Below, piece by piece: positions 22,137-30,905 of a stretch of 64,000 nucleotides of DNA. A program made the translations under genes and the position numbers. Numbering within the stretch: the first letter of the stretch is position 1; every line of letters begins with the position of its first letter. This stretch comes from VRUE01 sp035693025. Lineage in GTDB: Bacteria; Actinomycetota; Thermoleophilia; Solirubrobacterales; 70-9. The notes below the pieces were generated by a model. The model saw only the letters and a list, made by a program, of their open reading frames with translations, searched no databases and was not told the DNA's origin. The stretch lies in the NCBI GenBank assembly GCA_035693025.1, contig DASSHI010000012.1, positions 1-64,000 on the forward strand, in the 5' to 3' direction.

Positions 22137-22688
22137 TTAGGTGCTCGCCGGAGCTTCGGCGGCGAATTGGCGCAGCGGCGGCACCCGCTCGCCGGCGACC
22201 GCAACGGCCGCGGCGAAGCCCGGCCCCGGATCGAAGTTCGAGCAGGCGACGGGCTCGTCGGGCAGCGGCGCCCAGAGGCCGGCGCCGTGGGACTTGGCGA
22301 TCGCCTCGCGCCGCGTCCACTCGGCATAGAACTCCGCCGGCCGGGAACCGAGGCTCTCCACGTCGACCCCTACCTCCCGGCTCTCGGCGACCGCGATCAG
22401 CGCCAGCTCGCCCGAGTGGCTGAGGTTGAAGCGAAGCGGCTGCTCGGGGTCCGCGAGGTGCGGCTTGCCGCGCTCGCCGAAGCGCAGGTCGATCTCCGCC
22501 GGCCTCTTGTCCAGGTAGCGACCGAGCACGCCGCGCAAGGCCCAGCGCGAGGCCACCCAGCGCCGCCGCGCGAGAGGCCGCAGGATGCTTTCGGCCCGGT
22601 CTCGCTCCACCGCCGGCAGCTCGTCCGCCGCGGGCCAGCCGTCGCCGTCGAGCTGTGCGTGCCAGAGGTGAAGCTCCGCATCCGGCAT
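22137..22688 (-). CDS. Compact Sfp-type 4'-phosphopantetheinyl transferase
   Basis: A 183-aa protein that would move phosphopantetheine from CoA to carrier proteins. It shows WVASRWALRGVLGRYL, LRFNLSHSGELALIAV, VGVDVE (Mg ligands Asp and Glu) and YAEWTRREAIAKSHGAGL (third acidic residue). The stretch between GVDVE and WTRREA is only about 12 residues, roughly 25-30 shorter than usual, and the tail after GAGL is also short. All three acidic ligands remain. ATG 22688 is preferred for its match to family N-termini; GTG 22706 is possible. No PKS/NRPS gene is nearby. Confidence 0.75.
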   Translation of the reverse strand: MPDAELHLWHAQLDGDGWPAADELPAVERDRAESILRPLARRRWVASRWALRGVLGRYLDKRPAEIDLRFGERGKPHLADPEQPLRFNLSHSGELALIAVAESREVGVDVESLGSRPAEFYAEWTRREAIAKSHGAGLWAPLPDEPVACSNFDPGPGFAAAVAVAGERVPPLRQFAAEAPAST

Positions 22689-22816
22689 TCGACTCGGCGC
22701 TTTCACGTTGCCGTCGATCGTAGGGCGTAGAGTGCCGCGGCGCGCTACAGCCGACGCCGCCGAGAACCGCGACTTCGGCCTCTATTCAGGTTTCTGCCGG
22801 AAGAGATGAGAACAGG

Positions 22817-23947
22817 ATGAAAAGAGCATCGATCGCCATCGCCCTGGCGGGCATCGCCGTCGTCGCCTTCGCCACCGCGAGCACATCGTTCTCGGTGACC
22901 GGCGTCGCCCAGGCGGCGCCGCGCACCTTCTTCGGCATCGTTCCCCAGGCGAGCATCTCCGAAGAAGACGCCGAATACATGCGCGCAGCCCGGATCGGCA
23001 GCATCCGCCTGCCGATCGGCTGGGAAAGCATCCAGTCGACCAGGCGCGGCCCGTGGAACTGGGAAGGCACCGATCGCGAAATCGCCACCGCTGTCAATCA
23101 GGGCCTCACGGTGCTGCCCTTCCTCGCCGGCGTGCCGCGCTGGATCGGTCATAAGACGACGACGCTGCCGATCGACAGCGCCCGCGCGCGACGCGGCTGG
23201 ATGACCTTCGTCAAGGCGGTCGTCAAACGCTACGGGCCGGGGGGCGAATTCTGGATCGAACACCCGCCGGGCGTCGACACCGGGGACGGCATCGTCCTGC
23301 GCCGCTGGAAGCCGATCCACATCTGGCAGATCTGGAACGAGGCCAACTTCTTCTACTTCGCCTACCCGGTCTCCCCGACCCGCTACGCCCGCCTGCTGAA
23401 GCTCAGCTATCGCGCGGTCAAGTCGGCCGACCCGCGGGCCCAGGTGCTCCTCTCAGGCCTCTTCGGCGAACCGGACCAGGGTGGCAAGCGCGGCATGGAC
23501 GCGAGCGTCTTCCTCGAAAAGCTCTACCAGGTGCGCGGCATCAAGCACTACTTCGACGCGGTCGCGCTGCACCCTTACGCCTTCCATGTCGAAGACCTCG
23601 AACGGATGGTCGAGCAGATGCGGGAAGTGGTGCTGGCCAACCACGACCCTCGCACCGGCCTCTACATCACCGAGATGGGCTGGGGCTCCCAGTACGACCC
23701 CAACGTGGTCGCCTTCGAGCAGGGATGGCACGGCCAGGCGCGGGAACTGCGCGGCGCCTTCCGCTACATGCTGCGCAACCGCCACCGGCTCAACCTCAAG
23801 GCGGCCTACTGGTTCACCTGGAAAGACTCGCGCTACTACTGCAACTTCTGCGACTCGGTCGGCTTTTTCCCGGAAGCCGAACGCTTCCATCCGAAGCCGG
23901 CCTGGTACTCGCTGGTGCACATCACCGGGGGCCGTCCGCGGCCGTAG
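22817..23947 (+). CDS. Secreted clan GH-A glycoside hydrolase (cellulase/GH39-like), paralogue 1
   Basis: A 376-aa exported protein with a signal peptide (RASIAIALAGIAVVAFATAS). The (beta/alpha)8 barrel carries the clan GH-A acid/base motif IWQIWNEANFF (about residue 174) and the nucleophile strand GLYITEMGWGSQ (about 283). YCNFCDSVGFF near the C-terminus is shared with the paralogue at 36947, which has LCQFCDSAGLL at the same place. It is likely to trim or hydrolyse a polysaccharide outside the cell. The linkage cannot be named. A Shine-Dalgarno-like GAACAGG precedes the ATG. Confidence 0.82.
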   Translation: MKRASIAIALAGIAVVAFATASTSFSVTGVAQAAPRTFFGIVPQASISEEDAEYMRAARIGSIRLPIGWESIQSTRRGPWNWEGTDREIATAVNQGLTVLPFLAGVPRWIGHKTTTLPIDSARARRGWMTFVKAVVKRYGPGGEFWIEHPPGVDTGDGIVLRRWKPIHIWQIWNEANFFYFAYPVSPTRYARLLKLSYRAVKSADPRAQVLLSGLFGEPDQGGKRGMDASVFLEKLYQVRGIKHYFDAVALHPYAFHVEDLERMVEQMREVVLANHDPRTGLYITEMGWGSQYDPNVVAFEQGWHGQARELRGAFRYMLRNRHRLNLKAAYWFTWKDSRYYCNFCDSVGFFPEAERFHPKPAWYSLVHITGGRPRP

Positions 23948-23969
23948 GCGCGCCCGCCCGCACAGCAAA

Positions 23970-23975
23970 TAGCAT
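23970..23975 (+). promoter_or_regulatory. Putative -10 (TAGCAT) of the DPM-type GT2 gene
   Basis: TAGCAT, preceded by AAA, ends 7 nt before the ATG at 23983; no Shine-Dalgarno is seen. Confidence 0.45.
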
Positions 23976-23982
23976 CCCGCCG

Positions 23983-24717
23983 ATGCCGCAGCGCGCACCA
24001 CAGGGGCCGGCCTGGCTCGTCCTGCCGACCTACAACGAGGCGGACAACATCGAAGCCTTCGTCGCGGCGGTGCTGGCGAAGCTGCCGGCTTCGGCGCGGG
24101 TGCTGATCGTCGACGACAACTCGCCCGACGGCACCGGGGAGATCGCCGACCGCCTCGCCGCCGGGAACGAGGCGGTGACCGTCCTGCACCGGGAGCAGAA
24201 GGAAGGTCTCGGCCCCGCCTACATCGCCGGCTTCCGACGTGTGCTGGCCGAGGGCGCGGGGCTGGTGCTGGAGATGGACTCCGACTTCTCCCACGACCCG
24301 GCCTATCTGCCGCGCCTGCTCGAGGCGGGCGAGCGCGCCGACCTGGCGATCGGCTCGCGCTACGTCGAGGGCGGCGGCGTCGACGACTGGAGCCCGCTGC
24401 GCCGGGCGATCAGCCGCGGCGGCAGCGCCTACGCCCGGCTCTTGCTCGGCGTCGGCGTGCGCGACCTCACCGGCGGCTTCAAGTGCTTTCGCCGCGAGGT
24501 GCTGGAGGCGATCGACTTCGACTCGATCCGCTCGCGCGGCTACGCCTTCCAGATCGAGATGACCTACCGCGCGATCCAGCGCGGCTTCAGCGTGGTCGAG
24601 GTGCCGATCGTCTTCCGCGACCGGCGGGCCGGCACGTCGAAGATGGATCGCTCGATCGTCGCCGAGGCGGCCTGGCGAGTGCCGCTGTTGCGCCTGGACG
24701 GGAAATCGACCCGATGA
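23983..24717 (+). CDS. Polyprenol-phosphate mannosyltransferase-like GT2 (DPM1/Ppm1 type)
   Basis: A 244-aa GT2 enzyme with LPTYNEADNIEAFV, VDDNSPDGTGEIAD, EMDSDFSHDP (DXD-like metal site), GSRYVEGGG and DLTGGFKCFRREVLE, all diagnostic of dolichol/polyprenol-phosphate mannose synthases. It lacks the C-terminal membrane helices of longer members. It makes a polyprenyl-phosphate sugar from a nucleotide sugar at the inner membrane face. Its stop overlaps the next gene, a polytopic GT-C-like protein that could use the lipid-linked sugar. Confidence 0.88.
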   Translation: MPQRAPQGPAWLVLPTYNEADNIEAFVAAVLAKLPASARVLIVDDNSPDGTGEIADRLAAGNEAVTVLHREQKEGLGPAYIAGFRRVLAEGAGLVLEMDSDFSHDPAYLPRLLEAGERADLAIGSRYVEGGGVDDWSPLRRAISRGGSAYARLLLGVGVRDLTGGFKCFRREVLEAIDFDSIRSRGYAFQIEMTYRAIQRGFSVVEVPIVFRDRRAGTSKMDRSIVAEAAWRVPLLRLDGKSTR

Positions 24718-26666
24718 GCGGCGCGCAGAGCCAACCGCCCCGGCAGCGGGGCGGCTCGATCTGGGCGGAAACGGCCGCCGACCCGACTGTCCGCGCGATC
24801 GTCCTCTACGCCTTGGTCGCGCTCGGCGCCGCGGTCGCCGCCTACGGCGCGATCTTCGCCGGCTTCGCCAACTACGACGACGAGGGCACGGTGCTCGTCA
24901 CCCTCAACGCCTTCGCCCACGGCCACCCTCTCTACACCGACGTCTTCTCCCCCTACGGGCCCTTCTTCTTCGAGTTCTTCGGCGGCCTCGCATCGCTCAG
25001 CGGGCACGCCTTCACCACCGACGGCAGCCGCACCGTGGTGATCCTCGTCTGGATCGCCACCAGCTTCATCCTCGGGCTCGCCTGCCAGCGGCTCACCGGG
25101 CGGCTCGCGCTCGGGCTGGCCGGGATGGTCGCCGCCTTCGCCGTCCTCTTCGCGCTCTTCCCCGAGCCGATGTCGCCGCACGGACTGCTCGTGCTGCTGC
25201 TTTCGGGCTTCGTCCTCGTCGCGGTCAACAGCCCTGGCCGCCGCCCGGCCCGCCTCGGCGCTCTCGCCGGAGCGCTGCTGGCGGCGGCGCTGATGACGAA
25301 GATCAACTTCGGCGCCTACGCGATCGCCGCCGTCGTACTCGCCGCCGCGCTGACGGTCGAGCCGCTCAATCGCCGCCCGTGGCTGCGCTGGCTCCTGATC
25401 GTCGCCTTCCTCGCGATCCCGACGGTGGTGATGTTCTCCGACCTGCGCGAAAGCTGGGTGCGCTCCTTCATCGCCCTGGAGCTGCTCGGCGGGGGCGCGA
25501 TCGTCGCCGCCGCCTGGCCGGGCCAGCCGCGGCGGGGGGAGGAGCAGGAGGGGCTCGCCACGTGGCTCCTCGCCGCGCTGATCGGCGGCGTGGTGGCGAT
25601 CGTCGCGATCCTGGCCGTGATCCTGCTCGGCGGGACCAGCTTCTCCGACCTCTACGACGGCCTGATCAAGCAGCCGCTCAACGTCCGCAACGTCGACCCG
25701 GGGCCGTTCGAAACCCCGGGCCAGGCGATCGACTGGGGCGTCGCGGCGCTTGCCGCCGCCGTGCTGGTGACGAGGCTGCGCTCCTGGGCCTCGGGCAAGC
25801 CCTCGCTCTGGCCGGGCCTGCTGCGCGCGGCCGCCGGGCTGGCGATCTGGTTCACGATCGCCAAACAGGCGCCGTTCGGGCTCAACCCCAGCGCCAACGT
25901 CGACGTGCTGCCGATGCTGCTCGCCTGGGTAGCGGCGGTGCCGCCGCTGGGCGAGCCCGAGCCGCCCTTCAAGCGCTTCCTGCGGGTCCTGCTGCCCGCC
26001 GTCGCCGTGGCGGGGGTGCTCGGCGCCTACCCGGTGCCCGGCGCCCAGGTCGGCATCGCCTCGCTGATGTTCGTCCCGGTCGGCGCCCTCTGCCTCGCCG
26101 ACGCGCTCGCCTCGCTGCGCGCCTGGAGCGCCACCCGCGGCGAGCTCGGGCTAGCCCGCTTCGGCGCCGCTGCCGCGGTCGCCACCGCCGCCCTGGCGGG
26201 GATGCTGGCGCTGGGCCAGGTCTTCCTGCCGGCGATCTCCAACACGATCTCGTACCGCGAAAGGACGCCGCTGCCCTTCCCGGGCGCCGGCCAGGTGCGC
26301 CTGACGCCCGAAGAAGTCGAAGAATACGAAGGGGTCGTCGACTTCATCGAGCGCAACCGCTGCACCAGCTTCGTCGGCTATCCGGACATCGACAGCCTCT
26401 ATCTCTGGACCGGGATCGAAGCTCCTGAGCCCTACGCGCCCGGCGCCTGGGTCACGGCGCTCGACGAAGCCGGGCAGAACCGCGTGCTCGCCCAGGTGCG
26501 CTCCTCGCCCCGTCCCTGCGCCTTCCGCAACGAAACCGTCGCCGGCGCCTGGCTCGGCGCCCGCCCGGCGCCCGACACGCCGCTCGTCCACTACATCTTC
26601 GAAGACTTCGAAGAAGTCGAAGGCTCCGGCAACTTCAGCCTGCTTCTGCCCAAGAAAGGACCTTGA
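24714..26666 (+). CDS. Large polytopic membrane protein, GT-C glycosyltransferase-like
   Basis: A 650-aa integral membrane protein with about 10-12 hydrophobic helices. The first periplasmic loop carries FANYDDEGTVLVTLNAFAHG, an acidic pair typical of the metal/substrate site in GT-C enzymes. It ends with a soluble region of about 120 residues (from LTPEEVEEYEGVVDFIERN). No specific family can be named. Translational coupling (ATGA) to the DPM-type GT2 suggests transfer of a polyprenyl-phosphate sugar on the outer face. Confidence 0.65.
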   Translation: MSGAQSQPPRQRGGSIWAETAADPTVRAIVLYALVALGAAVAAYGAIFAGFANYDDEGTVLVTLNAFAHGHPLYTDVFSPYGPFFFEFFGGLASLSGHAFTTDGSRTVVILVWIATSFILGLACQRLTGRLALGLAGMVAAFAVLFALFPEPMSPHGLLVLLLSGFVLVAVNSPGRRPARLGALAGALLAAALMTKINFGAYAIAAVVLAAALTVEPLNRRPWLRWLLIVAFLAIPTVVMFSDLRESWVRSFIALELLGGGAIVAAAWPGQPRRGEEQEGLATWLLAALIGGVVAIVAILAVILLGGTSFSDLYDGLIKQPLNVRNVDPGPFETPGQAIDWGVAALAAAVLVTRLRSWASGKPSLWPGLLRAAAGLAIWFTIAKQAPFGLNPSANVDVLPMLLAWVAAVPPLGEPEPPFKRFLRVLLPAVAVAGVLGAYPVPGAQVGIASLMFVPVGALCLADALASLRAWSATRGELGLARFGAAAAVATAALAGMLALGQVFLPAISNTISYRERTPLPFPGAGQVRLTPEEVEEYEGVVDFIERNRCTSFVGYPDIDSLYLWTGIEAPEPYAPGAWVTALDEAGQNRVLAQVRSSPRPCAFRNETVAGAWLGARPAPDTPLVHYIFEDFEEVEGSGNFSLLLPKKGP

Positions 26667-28354
26667 TGGACCGCATCCGCAACGTCGACGAGCGCCTGCT
26701 CGCCTGGATCCTGCTGGGGGTGGCGATGTGCATCTCCGCCACCTGGCTGATGATCGCCGGCAAGGACCTGACCTTCTCGGGCGACGACATCTTCTACTAC
26801 GCGCGGTTGGTCACCGAGAATGGAGTCACGCATCAGGCGAGCGGGCTCGAATACTTCCTCGCGCCGCACAACGGCCACCTGCAGCTGGTCGGGAAACTGA
26901 TCTACCGCGGTCTGTTCGAAACGGTCGGCGCCGACTACACCGTGTTCAGGGCGATGGAGGTGCTCGCGGTCTTCCTCAGCGTGCTCTTCTTCTTCATCCT
27001 CGCGCGGCGCCGGGTGCGGCCGCTCGCGGCGCTGATCCCGGCGGTGCTGCTGCTCTTCTTCGGCTACGGCGAGGGCTCGTTCCTCTGGCCCTTCAACGTG
27101 CACACGATCGGCGCCCTCGCCTTCGGGCTGGCGGCGCTGCTGGCGCTCGAACGCGACGACCGCAAGGGCGACGTCGGCGCCTGCGCGCTGCTCGTGCTCG
27201 CTGTCGCCACGGTCGAGGTCGGGCTGGCGTTCACGCTGGCCGTCGCCGTCTCGGTGCTGCGCCGCGACGACCGCTGGCGCCGCGCCTGGATCTTCCTCGT
27301 GCCGCTCGTCCTCTTCGGTATCTGGTGGCTGTGGGCGCAGAAGTTCGGCCAGTCCGAGGTCGACCTGATCAACGTCCACCGCATCCCGCTCAACTTCACC
27401 AACGCGCTGGCGGCGGTGCTCGGCTCGATCTTCGGCCTCAACCCGACGGGCGAAGGGGTCGACCCGAACGTCACCGGGATCACGCCGTGGAGCGCCGTGC
27501 TCGCCGGCCTCGCGGTCGTCGGCCTGGCCTTCCGGATCCGGCTGGGGAAGGTGCCAAGCGGCCTCTGGGTCGCGCTCGCGGTCGTGCTCACCTACTGGCT
27601 GATGATCACGCTTGCCAACCGCCCGCCCGACTCGACCCGCTACCTCTTCGTCGGCGCCGTGGCGATCTTCCTGATCGCCGCCTCGGCGCTGCGCGGCTTC
27701 CGTATAAGCACCACCGCGCTGATCGTCGCCGGCGTGATCGCGGCGCTGGCGATCCCCCCGAACCTGGCGAAGTTCTACGACGAGCGGCGCTCCTCGATAA
27801 CCGATGCGGAAACCAGCCGCACCGAGTACGCGATGCTCGAACTGGCCCGTCCGCATGTGCACAGCGACTACTTTCCGGCCGAAGACCCGAGGGTCGGGGC
27901 GGCGGGGGCGGTGATCTTCGTGCCGCTCTCCGCCTACTCCTACTACCGCGGGGAGGACGAATTCGGCGGCTTCGGCTACTCGCTCGACCAGATCCGCAGC
28001 CAGAGCCTCGAAAAACGCGAAATCGCCGACGCGACCCTGGCCGGCGCGCTGGAACTGAAGCTGAAATCGAGCCCGGCGCCCGCCGACCCGGCCTCCTGCC
28101 CTAGCTCGCTCGATGGCAAACCGGGACACCCGGTCTTCTTCGACGTCGAACCGGGCGGCGTCCTGCTCGGCTCGCGCGCCGGCCGGCCCGTCCACGTCGG
28201 CGTCGGCCGCTTCGCCAAGGGCGGCGAGTCGGTCCCGATCGGCAAGCTCCAGCCCGGGGAGTGGGCCAACCTCCACATCCCGCGCGACGCTGCCCCCGAC
28301 CGCTGGTGGGTCACCGTGGACGGCCCCGTCCACGTCTGCCCACCCGGCGGCTGA
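26666..28354 (+). CDS. Polytopic GT-C-like membrane protein, paralogue family member 1
   Basis: A 562-aa protein. The N-terminal helix is followed by GDDIFYYARLVTENG and FLAPHNGHLQLVGKLIYRGLF (first extracytoplasmic loop), then about ten helices. A soluble C-terminal domain begins at EYAMLELARPHVHSDYF and ends WWVTVDGPVHVC. The proteins at 28471 and 33101 share this plan and C-terminal domain. DD in the first loop is compatible with GT-C catalysis. The start ATG shares bases with the preceding stop (TGATG). The structured element copy B starts 3 bp after its stop. Confidence 0.65.
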   Translation: MDRIRNVDERLLAWILLGVAMCISATWLMIAGKDLTFSGDDIFYYARLVTENGVTHQASGLEYFLAPHNGHLQLVGKLIYRGLFETVGADYTVFRAMEVLAVFLSVLFFFILARRRVRPLAALIPAVLLLFFGYGEGSFLWPFNVHTIGALAFGLAALLALERDDRKGDVGACALLVLAVATVEVGLAFTLAVAVSVLRRDDRWRRAWIFLVPLVLFGIWWLWAQKFGQSEVDLINVHRIPLNFTNALAAVLGSIFGLNPTGEGVDPNVTGITPWSAVLAGLAVVGLAFRIRLGKVPSGLWVALAVVLTYWLMITLANRPPDSTRYLFVGAVAIFLIAASALRGFRISTTALIVAGVIAALAIPPNLAKFYDERRSSITDAETSRTEYAMLELARPHVHSDYFPAEDPRVGAAGAVIFVPLSAYSYYRGEDEFGGFGYSLDQIRSQSLEKREIADATLAGALELKLKSSPAPADPASCPSSLDGKPGHPVFFDVEPGGVLLGSRAGRPVHVGVGRFAKGGESVPIGKLQPGEWANLHIPRDAAPDRWWVTVDGPVHVCPPGG

Positions 28355-28357
28355 GTG

Positions 28358-28471
28358 GAGACCATCCCGGTAGGGGTTCCACTTAACTTTTTTGAGAATC
28401 GGGGATTCGGCTGTCGCCCGAAGCCTTCGACAAAAAAGTACAAGACGTTTCACCCCTACCGGGATGGTCTC
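28358..28471. repeat. Structured 114-bp element, copy B
   Basis: Outer arms GAGACCATCCCGGTAGGGGT (28358-28377) and its exact complement (28452-28471) make a 20-bp stem. TCCACTTAAC (28378-28387) and GTACAAGACGTTTC (28438-28451) match copy A exactly. It fills the whole gap between two convergent genes; its last base is the first base of the stop triplet of the minus-strand gene. Confidence 0.85.
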
Positions 28472-30171
28472 TAACCGGTGGGTAGGCAGGCTTCGACGCT
28501 GTGGTCGACGGTGACAAGCCACGGGTCCGGGGCGGAGTCGGAGGGGATCGCGAGGCTCGTCCAGCGTTTTGCTGGCATGTAGTCGATGCCCACGCCCCTG
28601 GGGTCGGCGAAGCGGGCCAGCCAGAGGCCGGTCTTTTCGTTGCCCTGCGGGCGGAGCAACGTCTGGCCGGCTGAGGTCGTGAAGGTGGCGGATTCGGCGC
28701 CGGGGGCGACGGCGATCGTGCGGCAGCGAGCGCCGCGGGCGGGCGGCGGCGAGGATTCGGCGGTGACCCCGAGCGCGCCGACCAGCGAGGCGTCGGCGAT
28801 CAGGCGCAGGGTTTCGTCGCTTTCGCGCACTTCGTCCAGCGAGCTGGCGATCGAGCCGTTGTGGGCGGCGGCATCGAGGTAGGCGCCGGCGGGGATGCCG
28901 ATGTAGAGGCCGCCGTCGACTTCGGCGACTCGCGGATCGGCGGTGACGACGTATTCGGGATCGACGTGCGCCCGCGCCAGTTCGAGCATCGCGAACTCGG
29001 TGCCGCTGACCGGCGGGTCGTGGTGGAGCGTGTCGTTGCCGCGATCCTTGGTCAGCTGGACGATGTTCGCGGGCAGGGCGATGGCGGCGAGCACCAGCAG
29101 GGCGATCGCCACGGGGTCGGGCAGGCGCCGGCGGATCGTGTCGGCGGCAACCAGCACGATCAGCACCGCGGCGACGAGGATGTAGCGGGAGCCTTCGGCA
29201 GGTCGCGCCGCGACCGCCAGCAGCAGCCAGTAGACGCCGAGCACGAGCAGCCAGATCCAGATCGTGCGCGGCAGCGAGCGTCCCCAGATGCGCACCAGCA
29301 GGGCCAGCCCCGCGGCCACCGCCAGGGCCCGGCCGAACCAGGTGACGCTGCCGATGTAGGTGCCGGCGACGATCGGGTTCGTGCCGGTCAGCGAGCCCAT
29401 CGCCGCCGCTGCGCCGTGCATGAAGGTTTCCGGGATCAGGTGCAGGTTGCCGGAGTGGGTTTCGCTCTGGCCGAACTTGCGCGCCCAGACGTACCAGGCG
29501 GCGTAGAGGACGACCGGGATCGCGACCACCCAGGCGCGGCGCAGGAGGTGGCGCGGACGCGAGATCGCCAGCCAGAGGGCGATGCCAAGGGCGAAGGCGA
29601 GCCCGAGCTCGATCATCGCGATCGAGAGCAGCAGGAGGGCGCAGGCGACGGCGTCGCCGCGACGGTCTTCGCGCTGGATCGCCAGCACCGCCCCGAGGCC
29701 GGCCGCCAGCGAGGCCGCCGTGTTGAAGTCGAGCGGCCAGAGCAGCTGCTCACGGGCGAAGCCGAGGAAGAGCAGGACGATGCAGGGCGCCAGCGCGGCG
29801 GCGTTGCCGACGCGCCGCCGGACCAGCTCGAAGACCAGGGCCGCGACCGCCCACAGCGAGGCGATGTTGATCAAGACGAAGACCGTGTAGTGGGCGCCGA
29901 TCGTGGCGAAGACCAGCTCGTAGACGAAGCGCCCGCCGAGCGGCAGGTGGCCGTTGAACGGCGCGAGCAGGTATTCGGGGCTGAAGGGGGAGTAGTGGTG
30001 GAGCTGGCCCTTGACGCTGGCGACGCGGGCGTAATAGAAGAGTTCGTCGATCGCGAAGCCCTGGCCGTGGGAGGCGTAGAGGATCAGCCCGCCCGAGCAG
30101 AGCATCGCCGCGCCGAGCACCGCCCAGGCGGCGCGCGGCTCGCGCAGCGCGCCGGCCGCGCTGCGGATCAA
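28471..30171 (-). CDS. Polytopic GT-C-like membrane protein, paralogue family member 2
   Basis: A 566-aa protein with the same plan as its convergent neighbour at 26666: helix 1, a loop with AIDELFYYARVASVKG and LLAPFNGHLPLGGRFVYELVF, some ten helices, then a soluble C-terminal domain from EFAMLELARAHVDPEYV to WLVTVDHSVEACLPTG. The usual DD of the first loop is DE here. The TTG start at 30171 overlaps the stop of the upstream GT2 (TTGA), so they form one operon. An outer-face transferase role is inferred, not shown. Confidence 0.65.
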   Translation of the reverse strand: MIRSAAGALREPRAAWAVLGAAMLCSGGLILYASHGQGFAIDELFYYARVASVKGQLHHYSPFSPEYLLAPFNGHLPLGGRFVYELVFATIGAHYTVFVLINIASLWAVAALVFELVRRRVGNAAALAPCIVLLFLGFAREQLLWPLDFNTAASLAAGLGAVLAIQREDRRGDAVACALLLLSIAMIELGLAFALGIALWLAISRPRHLLRRAWVVAIPVVLYAAWYVWARKFGQSETHSGNLHLIPETFMHGAAAAMGSLTGTNPIVAGTYIGSVTWFGRALAVAAGLALLVRIWGRSLPRTIWIWLLVLGVYWLLLAVAARPAEGSRYILVAAVLIVLVAADTIRRRLPDPVAIALLVLAAIALPANIVQLTKDRGNDTLHHDPPVSGTEFAMLELARAHVDPEYVVTADPRVAEVDGGLYIGIPAGAYLDAAAHNGSIASSLDEVRESDETLRLIADASLVGALGVTAESSPPPARGARCRTIAVAPGAESATFTTSAGQTLLRPQGNEKTGLWLARFADPRGVGIDYMPAKRWTSLAIPSDSAPDPWLVTVDHSVEACLPTG

Positions 30172-30905
30172 GGCTTCCCCCGCCTGTAGTCGCCGTGGCT
30201 GAGGTGGTGCTCGAGGAAGACGTAGAGGACGATGAACAGGTAGCGGCTGCCCATCTCGTTCAACTTCAGCTTCGAGGTGCCGCTGGTGCGGTTGGTCCAG
30301 GAGATCGGCACGATGCCGTAGCTGTAGCCGCGCACGACCGCCTTCAGCGGCAGCTCGACCGTGAGGTTGAAGTGATGGGAGAGGAACGGCTGGGCGTTCT
30401 CGATCACCTCGCGCCGGTAGGCCTTGAAGGCGTTGGTCGTGTCGTTGTAGCCGTGGCGGAAGAGCACCCGGATGCCCCAGTTGACGATCCGGTTCATGAT
30501 CAGCTTCGAGCGCGGATAGTCGGTGACGGTCGAGCCGTGCAGGAAGCGCGAGCCGAAGGCGCACTCGTAGCCCTCCTCGAGCAGGCGCTGGTAGGCGACG
30601 AGGTCGCGCGGGCTGTCGGACCCGTCGGCCATCACGATCGCCACCGCGTCGCCCTCGAAGGCCTCCAGCCCGGCGCGCACGGCGAAGCCGAAGCCGTTGC
30701 GGTACGGGGAGGGCAGGCAGCGCACCTGTGGGTGCTCGGTGGCGAATGCCTCGACCGTGGCGGCCGTCCGGTCCGTGCTCGAGTCATCGACGACGATCAC
30801 CTCGTGCTCGATGCGCTCGGCGTCGAGCCTGGAGACGAGCGAGGCGAGCGTCTCGGCGATCGACCCCTCCTCGTTGTGCGCCGGGATGACGACGGAGAGC
30901 TTCAA
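30168..30905 (-). CDS. GT2 glycosyltransferase (polyprenyl-phosphate sugar synthase-like)
   Basis: A 245-aa GT2 protein with LSVVIPAHNEEGSIAETL, VIVVDDSSTDRTAA, VMADGSDSP (DXD-like) and FGSRFLHGS, then DTTNAFKAYRREVIE. It ends in a basic amphipathic tail. The DPM-like features suggest loading of a sugar on polyprenyl phosphate. The TTG at 30905 overlaps the stop of the upstream epimerase (TTGA), and its own stop overlaps the next TTG. The epimerase, GT2 and GT-C genes therefore form a coupled three-step unit: make the sugar, load it on lipid, transfer it outside. Confidence 0.82.
   Translation of the reverse strand: MKLSVVIPAHNEEGSIAETLASLVSRLDAERIEHEVIVVDDSSTDRTAATVEAFATEHPQVRCLPSPYRNGFGFAVRAGLEAFEGDAVAIVMADGSDSPRDLVAYQRLLEEGYECAFGSRFLHGSTVTDYPRSKLIMNRIVNWGIRVLFRHGYNDTTNAFKAYRREVIENAQPFLSHHFNLTVELPLKAVVRGYSYGIVPISWTNRTSGTSKLKLNEMGSRYLFIVLYVFLEHHLSHGDYRRGKP

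Noticed and set aside
28358..28471. Element B as a bidirectional terminator of the two convergent genes
   Set aside because: Its A/T runs are inside the inner stem, and the same element occurs at 15793 between two genes in the same direction; termination remains possible but does not explain the conserved loops.
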